From Dehalococcoidales bacterium (GTDB taxonomy: Bacteria; Chloroflexota; Dehalococcoidia; Dehalococcoidales; UBA5627), in contig JAQTUQ010000014.1 of NCBI GenBank assembly GCA_028707255.1, positions 1-34,873 on the forward strand: a stretch of 34,873 nt of DNA, written 5' to 3'. Shown one piece after another: positions 26,478 through 33,824 of the stretch; within the stretch, counting starts at the first letter, position 1; each line of letters begins with the position of its first letter. The position numbers were made by a program, and so were the translations under genes. The notes beneath the pieces were generated by a model, which saw nothing but the letters and a program-made list of their open reading frames with translations, was not told the origin of the DNA and searched no databases.

Positions 26478-27293
26478 ATGAAAGCTATTGTTTTTAATGT
26501 TTTACAATGCGTCGGTTGTTATTCCTGTCAGATTGGCTGCAAGGACGAACACTGCGGAAATGACTGGATGCCCTATGCCAGACCCCAACCTGAAACAGGG
26601 CAATTCTGGATGAAGTTAAGAGAATTCGAACGAGGGGCAACTCCACAGGTTAAAGTATCCTATACACCAGTTCCCTGTATGCACTGTGACGATGCGCCAT
26701 GCATGGAAGCCTGCTTGACAGAGGGCGCAATAATCAAGAGGGCTGATGGTCTGGTTATCATTGACCCAATAAAATGCAGTGGTTGCCAACTTTGTATAAC
26801 CGCTTGTCCCTATGGAGCTATATTTTACAATTCCGGGCTTCAAATCGCCCAGAAATGTACGGGTTGCGCACATCTTATAGACAGAGGTTGGCCTATCAAG
26901 GAACCCAGATGTATCAATAACTGCCCCGGTGATGTAGGCGCCTTTGGTGAAGAATCCGAACTAGCCAGTGAGATCGCACAGGCTGAGAAACTTGAGCCTA
27001 ACTTCGGCGAAACTCCAAAAGTAAGAGTATACTATAAAGGCTTACCCAAGAGGTTCATCGCAGGTTGCGTATATAATCCGGCTACAAAAGATGTGGTTAT
27101 CGGAGCCACATGCACTGTCAGTGGCGCTGCAGGAAATACAAGTGCTGCGACAGATGATTTCGGGGACTTTTGGTTTGAAGGCTTGTCGAAAGGTACTTTT
27201 ACTCTAACGATAAGCGGGGATGGTAAAACCAAAACGATAACTGGCGATACTACAGAAAAAGATGTCGCCTTAGGTGACATCGCACTCACCTAA
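26478..27293 (+). CDS. Four-cluster-type ferredoxin subunit with C-terminal beta domain (AthS-like)
   Basis: The 271-residue protein starts immediately after the large subunit stop with GGGAGGTGCC before its ATG. Cysteine motifs in order are CVGCYSCQIGCKDEHC, CMHCDDAPCMEAC, CSGCQLCITACPYGA and CTGCAH...CINNCPGDV, the pattern of DmsB/NrfC-type electron-transfer subunits. The last 75 residues (YNPATKDVVIGATCTVSGAA, then FWFEGLSKGTFTLTISGD) form a carboxypeptidase-regulatory or transthyretin-like beta domain. The same build, ferredoxin part plus C-terminal beta barrel, is known for the small subunit of pyrogallol transhydroxylase, which supports the assignment of the pair. It has no signal peptide and would leave the cell with the Tat-carrying partner. 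It passes electrons between the large subunit and the membrane. Confidence 0.88.
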   Translation: MKAIVFNVLQCVGCYSCQIGCKDEHCGNDWMPYARPQPETGQFWMKLREFERGATPQVKVSYTPVPCMHCDDAPCMEACLTEGAIIKRADGLVIIDPIKCSGCQLCITACPYGAIFYNSGLQIAQKCTGCAHLIDRGWPIKEPRCINNCPGDVGAFGEESELASEIAQAEKLEPNFGETPKVRVYYKGLPKRFIAGCVYNPATKDVVIGATCTVSGAAGNTSAATDDFGDFWFEGLSKGTFTLTISGDGKTKTITGDTTEKDVALGDIALT

Positions 27294-27315
27294 AAAAGTA
27301 ATTTAATAGTGCGAA

Positions 27316-27362
27316 AATATAGGGGTGAGTATTAACTGATGCAAGCAACTCACCCCTATATT
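27316..27362 (+). other. Long intra-operon hairpin
   Basis: AATATAGGGGTGAGT (27316-27330) and ACTCACCCCTATATT (27348-27362) form a perfect 15-base-pair stem with a 17-base loop between the ferredoxin and membrane subunit genes. No T run follows, so it is more likely a processing or stability element, or a leaky terminator that lowers expression of the membrane gene. Confidence 0.6.
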
Positions 27363-27387
27363 ACAAAAAAGAAAGGATAAAAATACA

Positions 27388-27960
27388 ATGGGAAATGCTA
27401 GAGTCTGGATATTCCGTTTTTTGATTTTAGCTGTCAGCGCTTTTTTGGTTTGGACATGGTTACAGCCCTGGTGGGAGTTATACATCCGCGAAGCATCTTT
27501 CTACATGCAAATCCGCCCTTGGGGACTTTCACACAATCTGGGAAACTATATTGTCTATTTACCTGGTGCTGAAATGCCTGCTTTTTTTGCTCCAATAATG
27601 TGGACATATCTGGGATTAGCTGTCGCAGCCTTATTTTATAGTATGTTTGTAAAAGACAAGAAGTTTAATATCTGGAAATTACGTTTTAACCTGCCAACCT
27701 TTATAATCGGACTTGTCGGAATATCTTATATTGTAGTCGTTATTACCGCTGTCATAGTTGCCTATATAAGGACCGCTGATTTTGGTGTATTGTTGATAGG
27801 ACACACTTATATTGAATTAGGTGAATTTCCTGTCGGAGCCAACGGCATAGCAGACCTTCAACAAGGCTACTGGATGGCATGTGCAGCTGGTCCTTTGTTA
27901 CTAATACTGGCAATATTGCGAAATATAATTATAGGTAGAAAAAAAGGCCAAATAGAGTAA
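27388..27960 (+). CDS. Four-helix membrane protein, probable membrane partner of the molybdoenzyme
   Basis: The 190-residue protein has about four membrane segments (8-28, 67-88, 108-135, 163-183). The first loop carries WTWLQPWWELYIRE and IRPWGLSHNLGNYI. I do not recognise it as NrfD, DmsC or a cytochrome b; only one histidine in the first loop and one in the third look suited to binding a cofactor. GAAAGGAT lies about 9 bases before the ATG, and the gene follows the ferredoxin gene after 94 bases containing a hairpin. By position it should tie the exported enzyme to the membrane quinone pool or act as its anchor. That role is inferred from context only. Confidence 0.7.
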   Translation: MGNARVWIFRFLILAVSAFLVWTWLQPWWELYIREASFYMQIRPWGLSHNLGNYIVYLPGAEMPAFFAPIMWTYLGLAVAALFYSMFVKDKKFNIWKLRFNLPTFIIGLVGISYIVVVITAVIVAYIRTADFGVLLIGHTYIELGEFPVGANGIADLQQGYWMACAAGPLLLILAILRNIIIGRKKGQIE

Positions 27961-28281
27961 AGACGGGAATTATTTCTTATTCAAGGTGCTCTGCTGGGTT
28001 TAAAGTATTTATACCCTATAAGGGTTGAAGCTTACCCAGCAGGCAGCTTGCGTAAAAAAATATTCAAAGATAGTTATCAGGTAGACTATATTGACTCGTT
28101 ATAAGTTATAAGATATAAACAAGTTATATATAGAATTACACCGAAATCATCATATTTTTTATATTAGACCTTTATATAGACAATCTAAAACCAAATTTAA
28201 AATATTAATTACGGCCGTGGGAAGTAAAAATTTATTTTGTCGGTTTTTTAAATAAATAATTTCAGTACAGTCTAGCAGGAG
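27961..28281. other. Gene-free region with a two-arm RNA-like structure
   Basis: A possible folded element spans 27982-28050. The outer stem is CTGCTGGGT (27991-27999) with ACCCAGCAG (28034-28042), extended by CAAG/CTTG and GCT/AGC, and an inner hairpin ACCCT-ATA-AGGGT lies at 28013-28025. No T-run follows, so it is not a standard terminator. The remaining sequence is AT-rich with repeated GTTATA-like pieces (28100-28135) and probably contains the promoter of the next operon, which I cannot place. Confidence 0.4.
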
Positions 28282-28980
28282 GTGACAGAATTGACGGAAT
28301 TAAAAAAAACAAATGATGCAACATCTCTCCAAGGAAAATTTGACGCAGATGTTAAGGAGTGTCTTGATAAGCCAATCCAGGAAGCTATAGGTAGTGATAA
28401 AATCCGTATTTTGAGACATAATTTTGCCGAAGTGTCAGTAGATGATGGTATTCGTGGGACTTCTGTATGTGTTGATCTGGCTATACAAAATGTTTCTGAA
28501 TTAACTATTGCCAGCGCTACGTTTAAAGCTCATTTTTACGATATGGAAGGTAATATTTTAGATTCAGTCGAGCACAAGGTAATAGAACTGGAACCGAATG
28601 TGAGCCGGCTGATACATATCAAAACGTCAATTACTGAATATGAAAAAATCATTCAGATTATAGGCTATAAGGTTATAGTAACAAAGCTCAAAACAGTTAA
28701 TGAAGAGAAAGTCCATTTACGGCGCCATGAAATAAGGACGATTGAAACCGGTGAAGAAGTAACAGGGATTGTAAAGAATATTAGCGGCATGAAAACTGAC
28801 GCTACAATTATTGCTAATTTCTATAATTATAAAGAAGAGAATATTGGCAACAAAGTTGTTCTTTTAAAAAATATTGAACCCAATTCTATAAAAAAATTTC
28901 ATTTCATATTTAAACCGGAAGAAGGTGATACTGTAAGCAGTTGTAGTCTTTTTGTTAGCGACATTGAAGAATGTGAATAG
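28282..28980 (+). CDS. Cytosolic protein with two tandem FxLYD-like beta domains
   Basis: The 232-residue protein has no signal sequence. After about 40 residues, two similar immunoglobulin-like units follow: one at 45-130 (CVDLAIQNVSELTIASATFK, then AHFYDMEGNILDSVEH), the other at 135-225 (VTGIVKNISGMKTDATIIAN, then FYNYKEENIG). The pattern N-x-S plus A-x-x-x-A-x-F-Y-D-x-E-G-x-I resembles FxLYD domains, which are usually secreted; here they appear to be inside the cell. The start is TTG with AGGAGGTG 6 bases upstream. A three-domain relative lies at 32750-33766 on the other strand, each next to a related histidine-rich membrane gene. Function unknown. It may be a scaffold for the neighbouring membrane protein. 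Confidence 0.75.
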   Translation: MTELTELKKTNDATSLQGKFDADVKECLDKPIQEAIGSDKIRILRHNFAEVSVDDGIRGTSVCVDLAIQNVSELTIASATFKAHFYDMEGNILDSVEHKVIELEPNVSRLIHIKTSITEYEKIIQIIGYKVIVTKLKTVNEEKVHLRRHEIRTIETGEEVTGIVKNISGMKTDATIIANFYNYKEENIGNKVVLLKNIEPNSIKKFHFIFKPEEGDTVSSCSLFVSDIEECE

Positions 28981-29017
28981 TAATGATGTAGTAACCTGAT
29001 ATTGAGAGATAGCCGAG

Positions 29018-29773
29018 ATGAACGAACAGGATAATTTCCATTTAATGATTAATCGGACGACTGCATATTTGGGACCAACAGGTATCAAGCGGGAAAAGTT
29101 TTGTATTGATTATATGCAAAAAAAACTGGAAGTATTTAATGGATTACGCCAAAAGCAAAATGAAATAGTCTTAAATAAATCCGAGACCATTAGTTGCCGC
29201 GAGTCATGTTCCCATTGTTGTATGTTAATGGTTAGCGCCTCTATACAGGAGGTAGAACTAATTGTTTATTATCTTTATAAAAACGAGGAAGTCTTTAATG
29301 CATTTATAAAAACATATCCCTTGTGGATATCTAAAATTCATAATGCCGGAGGTCTTTTAAAAAACCTCCCAGAATTCAATAATCAATCTAAAAACGATAA
29401 ATCTACAGAACAAGAAACCGTGTACGACATGTTTAGCAATCGTATCATATTCGCAAAACAAAAAATATACTGTCCTTTTCTATACAACGGCAAGTGCTCT
29501 ATTTACGAGGTGCGTCCTTTTTTCTGTGCTGGATATATTGCAACCAGTCCATGCGAATGGTGTAATCCGATGCATCCTGACTACAATAAAAAGAAAACAT
29601 ATCAAACTTTTAATATCGATTTAGCTGATGATCATTCATTTTATACAGGAAATCTTGGTAAGCGCGTTTGGTCTTTTATGCCTTTAATGGTTTACGAAAC
29701 ATTAAGATACGGAACAGAAGCTTTGTATAAGATGCAGATTTTTACGCTTGAAGAAAAAACTGAGCAAGTTTAA
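29018..29773 (+). CDS. YkgJ family cysteine-cluster protein
   Basis: The 251-residue protein has the YkgJ signature: CRESCSHCC (a C-x3-C-x2-CC cluster) at about 64-72, then CPFLYNGKCSIYEVRPFFC and SPCEWC later. These eight or so cysteines are thought to bind zinc or an iron-sulfur cluster; the family has no settled biochemical role. The rest is helical and charged. It begins 37 bases after the FxLYD-like gene and is followed by the histidine-rich membrane gene, so it is probably in one operon. The AT-rich composition matches its neighbours. YkgJ-like proteins near radical SAM enzymes and respiratory genes may serve in maturation, but that is only suggestion here. Confidence 0.82.
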   Translation: MNEQDNFHLMINRTTAYLGPTGIKREKFCIDYMQKKLEVFNGLRQKQNEIVLNKSETISCRESCSHCCMLMVSASIQEVELIVYYLYKNEEVFNAFIKTYPLWISKIHNAGGLLKNLPEFNNQSKNDKSTEQETVYDMFSNRIIFAKQKIYCPFLYNGKCSIYEVRPFFCAGYIATSPCEWCNPMHPDYNKKKTYQTFNIDLADDHSFYTGNLGKRVWSFMPLMVYETLRYGTEALYKMQIFTLEEKTEQV

Positions 29774-29825
29774 TAGCTGAACCAAATAAGATATAAGTTA
29801 TTTCTTTTGTAGTGGGGAGATAAGT

Positions 29826-30443
29826 ACGAAAATCAAAGTAAACAAATTTGTTAATTATGCTATGGCTCTATTTCTGGTTTATTTATTAATAGGAGTATCT
29901 ATCTCCAGTTACATCCTATGGTTTGTATTACCCAGAGGGATAGGCTTACATGGTTATTCGTATTGTCACCTATACGGAACGGGTCTAATGGGCAATTATT
30001 ATTCAGCTTTTGGACTAACCAGATATATTTGGGTAGAAGTTCATTCTTGGTTATCGATTGCATTAGCAATTTTAATTTTTATACACATAATTCTTCATAT
30101 TAACTGGATATATGAGACAGTAAAAAGAATAAAAAGTTACATTCTTAAAAAACAAGGTCTTATCATAGAGCGATATCTTGCTTCTATCATATTGTTTATT
30201 CTGTTTAGTTTTGAAATAGTTTCCGGCTTTATTATATGGCTGATTATGCCAAGGGGGGTTGAGGATTATTATGCAATGACCAGCGGTATCGGAAGAACCT
30301 TCTGGGGATTACAAAGAAATATCTGGGTGGATATTCACGCATGGATTGCTGTAATAATAGTTTCGTTTGTCATTATACATTTAATAATGCACTGGAGATG
30401 GATAGTAGGTGTAATAAAAGGAAATAACAAAGTTACAGTATGA
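29826..30443 (+). CDS. Histidine-rich four-helix membrane protein, DUF4405/cytochrome b-like (first copy)
   Basis: The protein is about 205 residues with four membrane helices and an internal repeat. Each half has a W-x-x-P-R-G turn (LWFVLPRG; IWLIMPRG), then IWV-E/D-x-H (IWVEVHSWL; IWVDIHAWI), then IH-x-I-x-H (FIHIILH; VIHLIMHW). These paired histidines are like those that hold b-type haem in DUF4405 and related proteins. The first canonical start is ATG 29862. The relative at 33825-34436 begins earlier, and a frame-matched ACG at 29826, 6 bases after GGGGAG, would give MKIKVNKFVNYAM; I therefore place the start there with caution. It lies between the YkgJ gene and the radical SAM gene. A quinone- or electron-transfer role is inferred. 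Confidence 0.78.
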   Translation, partial: TKIKVNKFVNYAMALFLVYLLIGVSISSYILWFVLPRGIGLHGYSYCHLYGTGLMGNYYSAFGLTRYIWVEVHSWLSIALAILIFIHIILHINWIYETVKRIKSYILKKQGLIIERYLASIILFILFSFEIVSGFIIWLIMPRGVEDYYAMTSGIGRTFWGLQRNIWVDIHAWIAVIIVSFVIIHLIMHWRWIVGVIKGNNKVTV

Positions 30444-30492
30444 CAGCAATATCAAATGCTTTATAATATCATTTCGGGAGGTCAGTAACTTT

Positions 30493-32142
30493 ATGGATTA
30501 CGATGTTATATTAATACATCCACCGGCTATTTACGATTTCAGGAGAAAATCTATTTTCCCTGGAGCTCTTGGCTCCACTGTTGAGCGCATACAATACACA
30601 AAAGTACCAATAGGTATGCTTAGCATCGCCGATTATATAGATAGGCACGGCTACAAGGTTATTGTAGACAATCTGGCCGATCGTATGGTTAGTAATAAGT
30701 CTTTTAATGCTGAGGAGCATATAAAGAATGCCTCGGCAAAAATATTTGCCATAGGTTTACACTGGCAACATCACTCTCAAGGTGCGATAGCAGTGGCCAA
30801 ATTATGTAAACAATTTCATCCTGATTCGCTTGTTATCCTTGGTGGTCTTACATCCACTTACTTTCACGAGGAAATTATAAATAAATACCATTTTATTGAT
30901 GCAGTAATTCGCGGTGAAGCTGAAAAACCATTATTAGAATTTATCAAAGCTTATCAAAAGACGGGTCAACTTACGGCAACACCCAATTTAACCTACAGGG
31001 ATAATTCTGGTGAAATACTGATAACCCCTCTTATGGAAACATGTGACAAACTAGATGAGTATGAGTTTACACGATTCGACTTATTAGAGCCCAAAACATC
31101 TATTTTTTCTACCGGCCCCAGATGGGGGCTAACCATTTGTAGGGGTTGTATTTATAACTGCACCATTTGCGGAGGCTCAGCTTATACCTATAAGAAATAT
31201 CTCGGAAGAAAGAAACCGGCCTTTAGAAGCCCACAAAAGATTGTAGATGATATAAGAAAACTCAGCAAACAAGGTATAAGGTTCGTAGGTCTTTATCAGG
31301 ACCCTCGGATGGGCGGAGAAACTTATTGGAGAGGACTCATATCATCAATTAAAAACAGTAAACTTGATATAGATGGACTTACAATGGATATTTTTGCTCC
31401 GGTTAGTGAAGAATTCGCAAAAGAGGTTGCAAGTATTGGAAAACCTGTAAAGTTTTTTATTTGTCCAGACTCCGGATCCTGTGATGTGCGAAAATTACAG
31501 GGGAGAGGTTATTCAAACGAAGATTTACTCAATACAGCAAAACTTTGTTATCAAAATGATATTATGATAACGTTTTTTTTCTCAGATGGACTGTCAGGCG
31601 AAACCCCAGAAACAATTATTGAAACCAGAAATATCATCGACCAGCTATGCTTGTTACAACAGGAGGCCATGGAAAAAGGAATCATCCATAGTAAATATGC
31701 TGATTTAGTAGAAGTACCTATAATAGGGCCGATAATGCTGGATCCCGGCTCCCTGGCATTTGATTTCCCCCAAGATTACGGATATAAGTTATCTTTTAAT
31801 ACACTTGAAGAGTACGTAAAAACTCTATCATTGCCTTCCTGGCATCAGTGGTTAAATCATGAAACGAATACAACTGATAGAAATGAGTTGGTAGAACGTA
31901 TTCTCGAATCAGCAGAGTACTCCATTGCTCAAAAAAAGAAATTTGGCATGTACAGTGAGCTTAAGGCTTATTTAGATATGATGTTAACTAAGGCTGATAG
32001 GGATATGGTTAAAGAGATAAACCGTATAATGAAATTCCCAGATGATGAACGAATAGCCATGCTCAAATCACTAAGAGAACAACTTACTTTGTTTGATTCA
32101 TACCTGGGGTCTTTACTTTGCGCTGAGCAATCAAGCAAATAA
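30493..32142 (+). CDS. Radical SAM protein with N-terminal B12-binding-type domain
   Basis: The 549-residue protein opens with YDVILIHPPAIYDFRRKSIF, the usual start of B12-binding radical SAM enzymes (BchE/PhpK/HpnJ type). The B12-like Rossmann part reaches about residue 155 (LVILGGLTSTYFHEE, AVIRGEAEKPLLEF). The radical SAM core has the cluster motif C219-x3-C223-x2-C226 (CIYNCTICGG), and RFVGLYQDPRMGG and FFICPDSGSCD are later strands. The C-terminal 180 residues include helical parts without a familiar domain. FGGGAGGTC-like sequence is before the ATG. It belongs to the operon after the histidine-rich membrane gene. The reaction is unknown. It could modify a lipid, quinone or cofactor used by the neighbouring membrane proteins, which is inference only. 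Confidence 0.85.
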   Translation: MDYDVILIHPPAIYDFRRKSIFPGALGSTVERIQYTKVPIGMLSIADYIDRHGYKVIVDNLADRMVSNKSFNAEEHIKNASAKIFAIGLHWQHHSQGAIAVAKLCKQFHPDSLVILGGLTSTYFHEEIINKYHFIDAVIRGEAEKPLLEFIKAYQKTGQLTATPNLTYRDNSGEILITPLMETCDKLDEYEFTRFDLLEPKTSIFSTGPRWGLTICRGCIYNCTICGGSAYTYKKYLGRKKPAFRSPQKIVDDIRKLSKQGIRFVGLYQDPRMGGETYWRGLISSIKNSKLDIDGLTMDIFAPVSEEFAKEVASIGKPVKFFICPDSGSCDVRKLQGRGYSNEDLLNTAKLCYQNDIMITFFFSDGLSGETPETIIETRNIIDQLCLLQQEAMEKGIIHSKYADLVEVPIIGPIMLDPGSLAFDFPQDYGYKLSFNTLEEYVKTLSLPSWHQWLNHETNTTDRNELVERILESAEYSIAQKKKFGMYSELKAYLDMMLTKADRDMVKEINRIMKFPDDERIAMLKSLREQLTLFDSYLGSLLCAEQSSK

Positions 32143-32366
32143 AATGTAGTAGATGAGACATCATCTGGTGCTCAATATTTTATCCGCTGGATTCTAAGCC
32201 GTATTGATACTAATAATGGGGCAAGGTCAATGTCAGATTAAGTCTAGACTACTAAACATGATATACTTTACGAAAAATGGAACAACTGCCTTCTTATCTT
32301 CAAGATATTCTGTAAAAAATTCATTATTCTTTAAAAGTCCAATATGTTATGGACTCTTACAAAATA
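32143..32366. other. Gene-free stretch before a promoter
   Basis: The 224 AT-rich bases hold no supported gene. A promoter for the next gene follows directly. Confidence 0.4.
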
Positions 32367-32395
32367 TTGACAATTTTACACACCGGCAGTATGAT
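32367..32395 (+). promoter_or_regulatory. Strong sigma-70-like promoter
   Basis: TTGACA (32367-32372), a 17-base spacer and TATGAT (32390-32395) are nearly consensus. The membrane protein start codon is about 95 bases downstream. Confidence 0.65.
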
Positions 32396-32489
32396 GACCG
32401 ATATTGGGAGTAAGAAATAATAAACCTGCTGTTTTGGGATAATCGCCATTTGAATAAAGATAAGTGAACCGAATAGTGGATTGAATAAT

Positions 32490-33044
32490 ATGGTAAGAGC
32501 TGGTATGTTTCTGGGGCTTTTGGGGTCGTTATCTTTCATAGTTTTCCTATTAGTTTTAACATTAGATAGTAGAAATAGTTATAACCTGCTATTGATTACT
32601 GCCGTGTTACCGTTCCTATTTCTACTATATTCACAAAAAAACCCTTTTATTGGGGGTATACTGTTAATTACTATTGGCATAGCCGCTGTCATTATTGATT
32701 GTAATGTTACAATTGGAGTAATTGGATGGGTAATTGGCCAGGGTTTAGGTTATACGATATTTTTTGTTACCATGCCATTGACAATATCGGGTATTCTTTT
32801 TATTCTATCTGTAATATCAAAGGTATATGTCTTAACTTTTTCCCCTTCTGGTGTATTAAAAATAAACTGGAATTTTCTAGTTGTGTTCGGTTCAACATTT
32901 CTAATACGGATAACTTGCGTTCCGATTTTTTCTTTATTAAGATTTTTGAAAGTGGCTATTAATACGGCATCTGTCTTAATATCACTAATATTTTTAATGA
33001 TACCTTCAATTTCTTCGGAGCCTGATTTATTTGTTTTTGCCTGA
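32490..33044 (+). CDS. Small membrane protein with an unusual antisense-overlapping tail
   Basis: The reading frame gives 184 residues. The first about 110 residues look real: four membrane helices (6-26, 32-45, 51-75, 80-110) with GYTIFFVTMPLTISGILFIL at the end, like small uncharacterised membrane proteins that usually stop just after ISGILF. The remaining about 70 residues run antisense to the end of the convergent beta-domain gene (overlap 32750-33044) and have no recognisable feature. I suspect the natural stop has been lost by a deletion that joined the tails of two convergent genes. An ATG at 32490 is chosen (TTG at 32481 is the alternative). A strong promoter lies upstream. Function unknown. 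Confidence 0.55.
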   Translation: MVRAGMFLGLLGSLSFIVFLLVLTLDSRNSYNLLLITAVLPFLFLLYSQKNPFIGGILLITIGIAAVIIDCNVTIGVIGWVIGQGLGYTIFFVTMPLTISGILFILSVISKVYVLTFSPSGVLKINWNFLVVFGSTFLIRITCVPIFSLLRFLKVAINTASVLISLIFLMIPSISSEPDLFVFA

Positions 33045-33766
33045 TGTCTAACAAGCTGTATTTTCTCGATATCGGTAGTTATAGTTTTAAGTAGTTTAAC
33101 GTTATAACTCTTAGCTTCAATATCTTTAAAATTATTCGAATATATTAAAACGGAGCGGCTTTTTCCCGCCTTTAAGTCTGTTTCAATATGCTCAAATACA
33201 TCTAAAATTTCACCTTCAGCATCATAGAAAGTAACTTCAAATAAAGCTGTTGCAATTGTTACATTCGAGATATTGCGTACGGCAATTTCAAGCACACTCT
33301 TCTGACCAATTCTTTCAAAATAGCTATCAGAAGCTATTGGTAGAAAAGAATGGTTCAATATTTGAATGTATTCATTATCCGTAACTAAAGGCGATGGTGG
33401 AGCGCATATTTCTACTATATTAACAGAATAATTCTTAATAGCAATCCCGCCTTTTTTCGATCCTATAATTAGCGGGTATTCTTTGTTTTTTACCAGGTTT
33501 TTTATTACATGCTCAATTGTTTCTATGACATCTCCATTCGTGTCATAGAAAACAATATTAAATGTGACCTTGCCAATATCTGACTCGGAGACATTTTTCA
33601 AATACAAACTTACCCCGTTAATACTTAAATTATCTCCAGATTCTTTCAAGAAAACTGGTTTGCTAATAATCTCTATTTGATTATTGATATTGGAATTATT
33701 TAAATTAATGACTTTTTCAATTCCATAGATGTTTACTTCCCCGGATGACTCTTTTCCCTGACTCAA
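32750..33766 (-). CDS. Cytosolic protein with three tandem FxLYD-like beta domains
   Basis: The 338-residue relative of the protein at 28282-28980 has three repeat units: about 30-115 (ISKPVFLKESGDNLSINGVS, VTFNIVFYDTNGDVI), 135-225 (LEIAVRNISNVTIATALFEV, TFYDAEGEILDVFEHIE) and 230-318 (IEGIIKNISDIKTDAVLIAT, FKNLNKEKIG). No signal sequence is seen. The TTG start at 33766 has AGGAGGAGAGG 3-12 bases upstream. Relative to the two-domain copy, the C-terminus is about 15 residues longer, running into the convergent membrane gene. It follows the second histidine-rich membrane gene after 58 bases. The role is unknown. Keeping the same partner gene in both places suggests the two products work together. 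Confidence 0.75.
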   Translation of the reverse strand: MSQGKESSGEVNIYGIEKVINLNNSNINNQIEIISKPVFLKESGDNLSINGVSLYLKNVSESDIGKVTFNIVFYDTNGDVIETIEHVIKNLVKNKEYPLIIGSKKGGIAIKNYSVNIVEICAPPSPLVTDNEYIQILNHSFLPIASDSYFERIGQKSVLEIAVRNISNVTIATALFEVTFYDAEGEILDVFEHIETDLKAGKSRSVLIYSNNFKDIEAKSYNVKLLKTITTDIEKIQLVRHQAKTNKSGSEEIEGIIKNISDIKTDAVLIATFKNLNKEKIGTQVIRIRNVEPNTTRKFQFIFNTPEGEKVKTYTFDITDRIKRIPDIVNGMVTKNIV

Positions 33767-33824
33767 TGTCCTCTCCTCCTGAAATTTAATTTTAATAGTA
33801 CCAAATGAGGTTTTATTATTTCTT

